Shown here one piece after another: positions 1 through 5,485 of a stretch of DNA of 10,171 bases. Position 1 is the stretch's first letter. Every line of letters starts with the position of its first letter. Below the pieces are notes generated by a model that was not told the DNA's origin, searched no databases, and was given only the letters and a program-made list of their open reading frames with translations. Source of the DNA: Rickettsiella sp. (GTDB lineage: Bacteria > Pseudomonadota > Gammaproteobacteria > Diplorickettsiales > Diplorickettsiaceae); the NCBI GenBank assembly GCA_031119195.1, contig JAVHYG010000055.1:1-10171 (forward strand), written 5' to 3'. Made by a program: the position numbers and the translations under genes.

Positions 1-271
1 GTATATTGGTGGACGTGAATTAGCGAATGGTTTTTCTGAGTTAAATGATCCCGAAGATCAAGCCAAGCGTTTTCAAGAACAAAGCTTAGCAAAAGCACAA
101 GGTGATCTCGAAGCAATGCCTTATGATGAAGATTACATAATGGCTTTGGAATATGGTTTACCGCCTACTGCAGGGGAGGGTATTGGTATCGATCGCCTAA
201 CGATGTTATTTACAGATGCGGTTTCTATTCGTGATGTTATCTTGTTTCCATTAATGCGTCCAGAACATTAG
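1..271 (+). CDS. lysS: Lysine--tRNA ligase (LysRS, class II), C-terminal part
   Basis: This is the last 89 codons of class II lysyl-tRNA synthetase, which charges tRNA(Lys) in the cytoplasm; the 5' part lies before the window and codons run from base 2. The translation opens YIGGREL and contains NGFSELNDPEDQ, YDEDYIMALEYGLPPTAG and then GIGIDRLTMLFT, which is class II motif 3 with its conserved arginine. It ends in RDVILFPLMRPEH. These blocks match the E. coli LysS C-terminus almost position for position, so the reading frame is intact to the TAG at 269-271. The gene converges on rpmG. Confidence in the family is very high; upstream context (often prfB) cannot be seen. Confidence 0.97.
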   Translation, partial: YIGGRELANGFSELNDPEDQAKRFQEQSLAKAQGDLEAMPYDEDYIMALEYGLPPTAGEGIGIDRLTMLFTDAVSIRDVILFPLMRPEH

Positions 272-326
272 AAAACAGAAATTGATATTGTCAACAGTGT
301 TAAAAGTAAAATAAACACATACTCAG

Positions 327-358
327 AATTATCAGGCCTTAATAAAAAAGGCCTAATT
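327..358 (+). terminator. Intergenic hairpin between lysS and rpmG, probable terminator
   Basis: AGGCCTT (334-340) pairs perfectly with AAGGCCT (348-354) across a 7-base A-rich loop. Flanking AATT on both sides (327-330 and 355-358) can extend the stem past a 3-base bulge. On the plus strand it is followed by a loose T-rich stretch (TCTTTATTTAATTTTAT), so it most likely ends lysS transcription. On the minus strand it begins 9 bases after the rpmG stop, but no U-tract follows, so termination of rpmBG there is less certain. Confidence 0.65.
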
Positions 359-362
359 GTCT

Positions 363-515
363 TTATTTAATTTTATCTTCTTGGAAAAGCTCGTGTTTGC
401 GAGTAATGGGATCATATTTCTTAAATTTTAACTTGTCAGGTTTTGATTTTTTATTTTTTGTGGTCGTGTAATAGTAAGTACTAGCTGTTGATTTTAATTT
501 AATATTGTCACGCAT
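363..515 (-). CDS. rpmG: 50S ribosomal protein L33 (Cys-free type)
   Basis: This 50-residue basic protein begins MRDNIKLKSTASTYYYTTTK and ends HELFQEDKIK. It matches bacterial ribosomal protein L33, a component of the large subunit near the E site. The YTTTKNK..KPDKL core and the KKYDP..RKH block are diagnostic. It lacks the two CxxC pairs of zinc-binding L33, so it is the zinc-independent form, as in E. coli. An in-frame TAA lies 15 bases before the ATG, which fixes the start; the N-terminus is about five residues shorter than in E. coli. Its start is 19 bases after the rpmB stop, so it is almost certainly co-transcribed with rpmB. The ribosome site is weak (GGAA-like), suggesting coupling to rpmB translation. 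Confidence 0.95.
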   Translation of the reverse strand: MRDNIKLKSTASTYYYTTTKNKKSKPDKLKFKKYDPITRKHELFQEDKIK

Positions 516-534
516 AATAATTTTTCCGTATTAC

Positions 535-771
535 TTAAATTTTTTCGCCACGAGCACGCAATTCAGAAATAATTTTATCAATACCTTTTTTCTCAATAAT
601 ACGTAAGCCGTGAGCACTGATTCTTAGTTTTACAAAGCGTTTTTCAGAAGCTACCCAGAGGCGATGAGTCTGTAAGTTAGGTAAAAATCGACGCTTTGTT
701 TTACGGTTAGAATGGGATACATTATGTCCCACCATCGGGCTTTTTCCCGTAATTTGACAGACTCTGGCCAT
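535..771 (-). CDS. rpmB: 50S ribosomal protein L28
   Basis: L28 is a large-subunit ribosomal protein. At 78 residues it has exactly the E. coli length, and it opens MARVCQITGKSP. It then shows SHSNRKTKRRFLPNLQTHR, WVASEKRFVKLR and the terminal GIDKIISELRARGEKI, all family hallmarks. A perfect GGAGG (776-780) sits four bases before the ATG and confirms this start. It is the first gene of an rpmB-rpmG pair. The order radC, rpmB, rpmG on one strand is the same as in E. coli, but here a separate strong promoter lies in the 361-base gap upstream. The transcript from that promoter would carry a leader of about 240 nucleotides containing a large hairpin. Confidence 0.98.
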   Translation of the reverse strand: MARVCQITGKSPMVGHNVSHSNRKTKRRFLPNLQTHRLWVASEKRFVKLRISAHGLRIIEKKGIDKIISELRARGEKI

Positions 772-875
772 AGTGCCTCCGAATAAAGATTACTGTGCTG
801 ATTTAAGAGACTTATTAACTTTAGCTATAAGCCAGTTTAGATAGACGCAACCGGCTTTTGGTTTAATCCTTCTTT

Positions 876-1015
876 GCCCCTTAATCTTAGGTCATATTGA
901 CAATTGCGCTAGGATGAGAGAAAACAATTCTTTTTAGCTTTCATCGTACAATTGTCAACATGACCTCAGGTCCAAAATTAAATTTTCTAAATAAATTCAG
1001 ACTCAAATAAGGGGC
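876..1015. repeat. Outer inverted repeat GCCCCTTA / TAAGGGGC around the palindrome
   Basis: GCCCCTTA at 876-883 is the exact reverse complement of TAAGGGGC at 1008-1015. The pair brackets the 889-966 palindrome asymmetrically, with 5 bases between on one side and 41 on the other. The right copy falls at the predicted start of the rpmB-rpmG transcript, so the RNA's extreme 5' end could pair with a site about 130 nucleotides downstream. Eight base pairs, five of them G-C, is notable in this AT-rich DNA but could still be chance. Confidence 0.45.
889..966. repeat. Long palindromic element, copy 1, upstream of rpmB
   Basis: The arms 889-906 (AGGTCATATTGACAATTG) and 949-966 (CAATTGTCAACATGACCT) are reverse complements at 17 of 18 positions. 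The one exception, 896/959, becomes a G-U wobble in the minus-strand RNA. Inside, GATGA (913-917) pairs with TCATC (941-945), and an A-run faces a T-run, so the 78 bases fold end to end into one hairpin. The plus-strand core 931-954 recurs with 21 of 24 matches at 5055-5078, in a second intergenic palindrome. The element lies in the predicted rpmB leader. No coding frame, clear target duplication or transposase is present. It could be a MITE- or REP-like repeat, or a structured leader. Confidence 0.75.
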
Positions 1016-1046
1016 TTTTTATACCAAAAAAGTGGCAAACTGTCAA
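1011..1046 (-). promoter_or_regulatory. Strong sigma70-type promoter for rpmB-rpmG
   Basis: Reading the minus strand, TTGACA (1041-1046, consensus -35) is separated by exactly 17 bases from TATAAA (1018-1023, five of six to the -10 consensus). Transcription would start near 1011, giving about 240 untranslated nucleotides before the rpmB ATG. It lies downstream of the radC stop, so ribosomal protein transcription is uncoupled from radC. This is a sequence match only; the start point is inferred from spacing. Confidence 0.75.
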
Positions 1047-1132
1047 AATTTTTAAGTTAATTTAACGAGAATATTTTATGAAAAATTCCGTTGTTACAGT
1101 TAAAAACCTAGTAAAGCAGCCTAAATAATTCC

Positions 1133-1807
1133 TTATAATAAGCCCTGGCTTGCAAAAGAGGTCAATTGCCCATCACCAATAATAATGTGGTCTAATACAC
1201 GTACGTCTATTGCGGACAAAATTGACTGTATCTCTTTAGTAAGGCGCTTATCCGCTTCACTCGCTTCAGCTACACCAGAAGGGTGATTGTGCGCTAAAAT
1301 CACGGCAGCAGCATTCGTTTGGTAGACCTGTCTGACAAGTTCGCGAGGGTAAACTGTAGCTTTGTTAATACTGCCATAAAACAACTCTTTAAATGTAATA
1401 AACCGATGTCGATTATCTAAAAATAAACAACTAAATACCTCATAAGGATAGGAACGTAATTTGGAGCTTAAATAACGTTGTACATCCTGAGGATTTTCCA
1501 TGGTATTGCCCCGTTCTATATTTTCTCTTAAGCAGCGAGTAGCGAGCTCTTTAGATGCCTGTATTTGTACATACTTGGTGAGACCCAATCCTACAGTCTT
1601 CGAAAATTGTTCTAAGTTTGCCGCCATAATTTCACGTAAACTACCAAATTTGCTGATTAATTCTCTACTGATATCTAAAGCGGTTTTTCCTCTTACTCCG
1701 GTACGTAGTAATATCGCTAGTAATTCAGCATCTGATAGGGCGACAGCACCTTGCGCCAATAATTTTTCACGTGGGCGCTCCGTTTCTGGCCAGTCCATAA
1801 TAGACAT
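1133..1807 (-). CDS. radC: RadC family JAB1/MPN (JAMM) domain protein
   Basis: The 224-residue protein is about the E. coli length (222) and belongs to the RadC (UPF0758) family. The N-terminal third carries WPETERPREKLL and LSDAELLAILLRTGVRGK, followed by a helix-hairpin-helix-like stretch (about 50-85). The C-terminal domain has a complete JAMM metalloprotease-type motif: Glu123, His173-Asn-His175, Ser183 and Asp186, in the HxH-x7-S-xx-D arrangement, inside AHNHPSG. DVRVLDHIIIGDG follows. The cellular role is unsettled; the old DNA-repair assignment in E. coli was not upheld, so I infer only a putative metal-dependent hydrolase fold. Met4 (1796-1798) is an alternative start, and the ribosome site is weak at both. 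A good promoter lies about 80 bases upstream. Confidence 0.95.
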   Translation of the reverse strand: MSIMDWPETERPREKLLAQGAVALSDAELLAILLRTGVRGKTALDISRELISKFGSLREIMAANLEQFSKTVGLGLTKYVQIQASKELATRCLRENIERGNTMENPQDVQRYLSSKLRSYPYEVFSCLFLDNRHRFITFKELFYGSINKATVYPRELVRQVYQTNAAAVILAHNHPSGVAEASEADKRLTKEIQSILSAIDVRVLDHIIIGDGQLTSFASQGLL

Positions 1808-1884
1808 AAATTTTTATCCATAAATTATTTTTTTTTGATACTTATATATTTTGAGTGGAAATAGTTGAAAGGATTTATTCGTAG

Positions 1885-1920
1885 AATAATAATTATCTAT
1901 TGTTTGAATGGTTTTTTCAA
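1885..1920 (-). promoter_or_regulatory. Promoter for radC
   Basis: On the minus strand, TTGAAA (1915-1920, five of six to the -35 consensus) and GATAAT (1892-1897, five of six to the -10 consensus) are exactly 17 bases apart. The predicted start near 1885 gives a leader of about 80 bases to the radC ATG. It begins just after the stop codon of the EVE-domain gene, so radC probably has its own transcript. No convincing terminator for proS-EVE was seen in this gap. Confidence 0.6.
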
Positions 1921-1927
1921 GTAAATT

Positions 1928-2389
1928 CTAGCGGATAAGACTTAGGATAGTTTCCCATTCTTGTAGAATAATCGGTAAAACCGAAAGTCGATTTCCTTTT
2001 TGTAGAAGGCGCATAGATCTCAGATAGGGTTGTTTTTTTAAAGTCTCTAGAGTAATAAGTTGTGTAAATTTCTCTACAAGTTTCACATCGACACAAAACC
2101 ATTTTGGTTTATTAAGTGTGCTTTTGGGATCATAATGATGATTCAAAGGGTCAAAGGCGGTTTTATCGGGATAGGCTGTTTTAATTATTTCTACGATTCC
2201 AGCAATTCCAGGAATTGCGCAACTTGAATGATAAAAAAAAGCCTGATCACCTTTTTGCATAGCTTGCAAAAAATTTCGTGCTTGGTAATTACGTACGCCA
2301 TCCCAGGGTTCAATTTGTTTCCGTCTGTTCGCTAGATCATCGATGCTGAAACTAGTCGGCTCTGACTTCATTAGCCAATAATGTTTCAT
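1928..2389 (-). CDS. EVE domain-containing protein (PUA-like, thymocyte nuclear protein 1 family)
   Basis: This 153-residue protein consists of a single EVE domain, a PUA-superfamily fold thought to bind modified bases in nucleic acids. The hallmarks, in order, are YWLMKSEPTSFSIDDL at the N-terminus, WDGVRNYQARNFL (about 29-41), GDQAFFYHS, GIAGIVEI, and a C-terminal NRLSVLPI motif. The length is typical for stand-alone bacterial members (about 150-160). Its ATG overlaps the proS stop (ATGA, 2386-2389), so it is translationally coupled to proS. This proximity does not prove a role in tRNA metabolism, although RNA or DNA modification recognition would be compatible. The exact ligand cannot be read from the sequence. 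Confidence 0.93.
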   Translation of the reverse strand: MKHYWLMKSEPTSFSIDDLANRRKQIEPWDGVRNYQARNFLQAMQKGDQAFFYHSSCAIPGIAGIVEIIKTAYPDKTAFDPLNHHYDPKSTLNKPKWFCVDVKLVEKFTQLITLETLKKQPYLRSMRLLQKGNRLSVLPIILQEWETILSLIR

Positions 2390-4107
2390 ATAATTTTTTT
2401 TATAGGTAAATTTAATGCTTTTTCTAAAAATTCAGAAAGTCTATCCAAGGGAATGGTTTCTTCCGTTTCTTCGATCCTTTTTTTATATTTAATCATTCCT
2501 TTTTCTAATTCTTCTTCTTTAATCACTAATCGATAGGGAATGCCTATTAAATCACTATCCGCAAACAAAAAACCCGGCCTTTCATTACGGTCATCTAACA
2601 AGATTTCCAAACCTTGATGCGTCAATTGTTTATAAAGTAAATCAGCAAATTCTTTCACTTTTTTTGAACGGTGATAAGCTATAGGAATAATGGAAATTTG
2701 AAAAGGCGCCATACTGTTTGGCCAAAGAATACCGCGTTCATCATGATTTTGCTCGATAGCGGCACCGACAATACGTGAAACACCAATACCATAACAACCC
2801 ATTTCTAACGGTATAGATGTACCATCTTCAAGAGTGACACACGCATTCATTGCACGACTATATTTATCACCCAGTTGAAAGATATGTCCTACTTCAATGC
2901 CACGTTCCATTTTTAGAAATCCTTGACCGTCCGGACTTTTATCGCCTACGACGACTTGACGTAAATCCGCTATTTTAGGAAGGGGGATATCACGTTCCCA
3001 ATTAGCATATTTAAAATGGAAATTTTCTTCATTAGCACCACACACAAAATCAGAAAGTATCGTTGCCGATCTATCTACAATCAATGGGATAGATAAGCCA
3101 ATAGGTCCTATATAACCCATGGGAATATTCAAAGAGACAATTTCTGATTCTCCAGCAAATTGCAAAGGCTGTAAAATTTCTGCTAGTTTCGCTACTTTAG
3201 TGACGTTTAACTCGTGATCGCCACGCAATATTAAGCCGATTAAAGCTTGTTTTGTACCTTTAACAATCAACACTTTGATGCATTGAGAGGAAGCAACCTT
3301 TAGATAGCTACTAAGCGCCGCTATTGTTTTTTTGTTGGGTGTTTCTATTTTTTGCAAAGCAGCTGTAGGCGCCGGCCGTTCTTTTTCGACAAAGCTTTCT
3401 GCCAATTCAGCATTGGCCGCATAATTACTACTATCGCTATAAAAAATCTTGTCTTCGCCTGTTTTCGCTAAAACTTGAAATTCTTGCGACTTTGAACCGC
3501 CAATACTACCTGTATCAGCCAGCACTGCCCGAAATTTTAATCCGAGTGAAGTGAAAATTTTAGTATAAGCTTGATACATGGCTTCATAGGTTGTAGCCAA
3601 TGAAGCTTTGTCACGATGAAAGGAATAAGCATCCTTCATTAAAAACTCTCTCGCTCTCATTACGCCAAACCTAGGTCGTATTTCATCACGAAATTTAGTT
3701 TGAATTTGGTAAAAAGTGAGGGGAAGTTGCTTGTAACTACGTACCTCATTGCGTAGCAATGCAGTGATGACTTCTTCATGAGTGGGCCCAAAACAGAAAA
3801 GACGTTTATGTCGGTCAGTGATGCGTAGTAACTCAGGTCCGTATGCTTCCCAACGTTGGGATTCCTCCCATAGTTCAGCAGGCTGCAGATTGGGCATAAG
3901 GATTTCTTGTGCACCGATACGATTCATCTCTTTTCGAACGATGGCCTCCACTTTGCGTAATATACGTAATCCTAAAGGCAGCCAAGTATAAATACCGGAG
4001 GCTAATTTACGGATCATGCCCGCACGCACCATAAGCTGATGACTGATGATTTCGGCATCGGTTGGAGCTTCTTTAATTGTAGGAAAATAGAGGTGACTAG
4101 CGCGCAT
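2386..4107 (-). CDS. proS: Proline--tRNA ligase (ProRS, bacterial type with editing domain)
   Basis: This class II synthetase of 573 residues (E. coli has 572) charges tRNA(Pro). The catalytic core shows RAGMIRKLASGIYTWLPLG (about 28-46), FGPTHEE (106-112), motif 2 FRDEIRPRFGVMRAREFLMKD (139-159 region) and motif 3 GCYGIGVSRIVGAA (437-450). Between motifs 2 and 3 is the INS editing domain that clears Ala-tRNA(Pro); it keeps Lys278, equivalent to the E. coli editing lysine, and GDHELN (296-301). The C-terminal anticodon-binding domain has DDRNERPG and ADSDLIGIP. The ATG at 4105-4107 gives the standard MRASHLYFPT N-terminus, though the ribosome site is weak. No T-box or other leader was recognised upstream. 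The stop overlaps the EVE-domain gene. Confidence 0.98.
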   Translation of the reverse strand: MRASHLYFPTIKEAPTDAEIISHQLMVRAGMIRKLASGIYTWLPLGLRILRKVEAIVRKEMNRIGAQEILMPNLQPAELWEESQRWEAYGPELLRITDRHKRLFCFGPTHEEVITALLRNEVRSYKQLPLTFYQIQTKFRDEIRPRFGVMRAREFLMKDAYSFHRDKASLATTYEAMYQAYTKIFTSLGLKFRAVLADTGSIGGSKSQEFQVLAKTGEDKIFYSDSSNYAANAELAESFVEKERPAPTAALQKIETPNKKTIAALSSYLKVASSQCIKVLIVKGTKQALIGLILRGDHELNVTKVAKLAEILQPLQFAGESEIVSLNIPMGYIGPIGLSIPLIVDRSATILSDFVCGANEENFHFKYANWERDIPLPKIADLRQVVVGDKSPDGQGFLKMERGIEVGHIFQLGDKYSRAMNACVTLEDGTSIPLEMGCYGIGVSRIVGAAIEQNHDERGILWPNSMAPFQISIIPIAYHRSKKVKEFADLLYKQLTHQGLEILLDDRNERPGFLFADSDLIGIPYRLVIKEEELEKGMIKYKKRIEETEETIPLDRLSEFLEKALNLPIKKII

Positions 4108-4185
4108 AGTAATTACCCGAATTTGGATTGGTTAATAATATGGTGTACCTTTTAGTTAAATATACTATTCAAAGACAAAACTACC

Positions 4186-4336
4186 ATGGAGGACTCATTA
4201 AAATACCGCTATAAAACTTAATAAACAAGTACCCGGTCTTAGCAGTGATCGAAAAAATCCAATTGAACAATATAGAAAAAGCTATATTAATCTCGTTAAT
4301 CAAGTCGCTGAGGTGAGCATTAAAACTAATTATTGA
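4186..4336 (+). pseudogene. Possible frameshifted small reading frame in the proS-4425 gap
   Basis: The 317-base gap 4108-4424 has no recognisable gene. It does hold an ATG frame (4186-4221, MEDSLKYRYKT) that stops at once, and a +1 frame open for 44 codons from 4202 to the TGA at 4334-4336. That second frame reads KLNKQVPGLSSDRKNPIEQY and onward. Removing one A from the AAAA run at 4213-4216 would join them into about 49 residues. The composition looks protein-like, but no Shine-Dalgarno is visible and a 44-codon open stretch is only weakly improbable. I do not recognise the sequence. The rest of the gap holds the unresolved proS upstream region and an AT-rich stretch before the next gene. 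Confidence 0.2.
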
Positions 4337-4424
4337 TTTAACTGTATTTAGTTTTAAATTTAGTTTTTTTAATTATAAATAAAGAATTAAAATTAAGCTT
4401 CATGAATATTAAGGAAAAAATATT

Positions 4425-4643
4425 ATGAAAGTAAAAAAATTAGTCGCCCTAGCTATTCTAGCCAGTTACTTTATAATTACAGCACCTGGGTATGCTTTTG
4501 GGGATTGTTGGTTGGAGCACGGACGTTATGTGTGCCCGGATCCAGATCATCCTGGTCCTTTTTGTCGAACGGTGGTACCAGGTGGTAAATCCTGGGACTC
4601 ATATAAAGAATGTTATATAAATGGGAAATGGATACGACAGTAG
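4425..4643 (+). CDS. Small exported four-cysteine protein, function unknown
   Basis: The protein is 72 residues with a clear signal peptide: a basic MKVKK, a hydrophobic core (LVALAILASYFIITA, 6-20) and a likely cleavage after PGYA (about residue 24). The mature part of about 48 residues is rich in aromatic residues, Gly and Pro. It has four cysteines (28, 37, 47, 63), which could form two disulfides in the periplasm or outside. No lipobox cysteine follows the cleavage site closely enough for a lipoprotein. AAGGA (4411-4415), 9 bases before the ATG, is a good ribosome site, and TATAAA (4374-4379) is a possible -10. It stands alone, with no terminator seen behind it. I do not recognise the family; secreted effector, envelope peptide or lineage-specific protein are all open. 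Confidence 0.7.
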   Translation: MKVKKLVALAILASYFIITAPGYAFGDCWLEHGRYVCPDPDHPGPFCRTVVPGGKSWDSYKECYINGKWIRQ

Positions 4644-4839
4644 CGTGATACTTGAACCAACTATGGCCTCCTTGTTTTGTTATTTTTTTTGCAAATGCAA
4701 TTTCATCACAAGGACGGCCTCTTGGTTATATTGTGCTTTGTCCTTTTGGTTTTGCTCCTCATATTGAACACTATCATGGCTAAAAAGGGTTATTTTTTGG
4801 ATTCGTTACTCACTTACGCAAGTATACTTGTTACGATAT

Positions 4840-4962
4840 TCAAAAATGACTCTTTTCCCTTTGTCCTAGCATAAAATTCTCAACACGCCTTGGGTTGGTT
4901 TGTTTATCTATTCTGAATTCAAAAATTATATGTAAACTACTGGTCAAAGTGTGATCGCTGGA
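4840..4962 (-). pseudogene. Possible decayed coding remnant (minus strand) in the 4644-5121 gap
   Basis: The 478-base stretch 4644-5121 has no convincing complete gene. On the minus strand, a frame open for 40 codons (4843-4962, stop TGA at 4840-4842) reads in part IDKQTNPRRVENFMLGQRE and ends KSHF. In the next frame the reading continues as LNIVTSILA before another stop, as if one base had been lost or gained. There is no start codon or ribosome site. The charged, mixed composition looks more like protein than the surrounding T-rich DNA. I cannot name a source; a relic of a mobile-element or host-interaction gene is possible, and chance is not excluded. Confidence 0.25.
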
Positions 4963-5031
4963 TTAAAATACCCGCCTGTCGATTATGCCTCAAAAATTAG
5001 GCATTAATTCGGATAAAAAATTTTTTTTGTT

Positions 5032-5044
5032 TATACTTAAGCGA
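5032..5044 (+). promoter_or_regulatory. Possible promoter for the fmdB-aspS cluster
   Basis: TATACT (5032-5037, five of six to the -10 consensus) lies about 85 bases before fmdB and behind an A/T-rich tract (5015-5031). No good -35 box is found at the proper spacing; the best is TTCGGA at 5008-5013. If used, transcription would begin near 5044, exactly at the foot of the second palindrome. This is a weak prediction. Confidence 0.4.
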
Positions 5045-5087
5045 GCGTCTTCAATTTTTAGCTAGCATCGTGCAATTGACAGACGCT
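5044..5087. repeat. Short palindromic element, copy 2, upstream of fmdB
   Basis: AGCGTCT (5044-5050) pairs with AGACGCT (5081-5087). After one bulged C (5080), TCAATT (5051-5056) pairs with AATTGA (5074-5079), making a 13-base-pair stem. The plus-strand core 5055-5078 matches 931-954 of the first palindrome at 21 of 24 positions, yet the outer arms differ while remaining complementary in both copies. It looks like a related but internally deleted element, lacking most of the left half present in copy 1. It sits between the possible promoter and the fmdB ribosome site (AGGAG, 5105-5109). Confidence 0.6.
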
Positions 5088-5121
5088 TTCCAAAAATATT
5101 AATCAGGAGATAAGAGCGTAT

Positions 5122-5457
5122 ATGCCTATTTATGAGTATCAATGCGATGCCTGTGGCCATCATTTCGATACAATTCAGTCTTTTAAAGATGAAGCATTGA
5201 TCCATTGCCCCGTTTGTGGAGAGCCATCACTTAAAAAATTAATTTCGGCGCCAGCCTTTCATTTAAAGGGTACCGGATGGTATGAGACCGATTTTAAAAA
5301 TCCAGCGAAGCCTAGCGCTGGCACTCCAGAGAGTAAAGGAGAGGTATCTAAGGATAAAGAAAAAGTAAAAGAAGATGTTAAAAAAGATACCAATGCGTCT
5401 AAAGATACCCAATCTTCTACGGACACAAATACGAAAAAACCTGATAAATCGGATTAA
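5122..5457 (+). CDS. FmdB family zinc ribbon protein
   Basis: This 111-residue protein starts MPIYEYQCDACGHHFD, the hallmark of the FmdB/CxxC_CXXC_SSSS zinc ribbon family. Four cysteines (8, 11, 29, 32) in two CxxC pairs bind zinc. LKKLISAPAFHLKGTGWYETDFK (about 37-60) is the conserved second half. From about residue 62 the tail is low-complexity and very rich in Lys, Asp, Ser and Thr, probably disordered. Putative transcriptional regulator is a common label but is poorly supported; the function is unknown. It is the first gene of the cluster, 28 bases before aspS, an arrangement common in gammaproteobacteria. AGGAG (5105-5109) is somewhat distant (12 bases) from the ATG. Confidence 0.93.
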   Translation: MPIYEYQCDACGHHFDTIQSFKDEALIHCPVCGEPSLKKLISAPAFHLKGTGWYETDFKNPAKPSAGTPESKGEVSKDKEKVKEDVKKDTNASKDTQSSTDTNTKKPDKSD

Positions 5458-5485
5458 TTAATTATCTACTTTTTTTAGAATTATT

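Noticed and set aside
286..297. TATTGTCAACAG after lysS, sharing 10 bases with the right arm of the 889-966 palindrome
   Set aside because: The match is short, has no partner arm nearby and is expected by chance in AT-rich DNA.
1500..1823. Plus-strand open frame opposite radC
   Set aside because: It is the antisense shadow of an intact, clearly homologous radC and has no recognisable protein features.
4108..4200. T-box or other aminoacyl-tRNA synthetase leader upstream of proS
   Set aside because: The region is short and has no stem-loop array, T-box core or attenuator; T-boxes are not expected for this gammaproteobacterial gene.
4677..4874. Open frame of 65 codons on the plus strand with a very hydrophobic translation
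   Set aside because: It begins at TTG without a Shine-Dalgarno. The hydrophobicity follows from the T-rich DNA, and a minus-strand frame over the same stretch looks more protein-like.
4985..5028. ATGCCT/AGGCAT hairpin (4985-5004) with a T8 run at 5021-5028, as a terminator
   Set aside because: The stem is only 6 base pairs and the T-run starts 16 bases after it, too far for an intrinsic terminator. The A6/T8 tract fits a promoter upstream region better.
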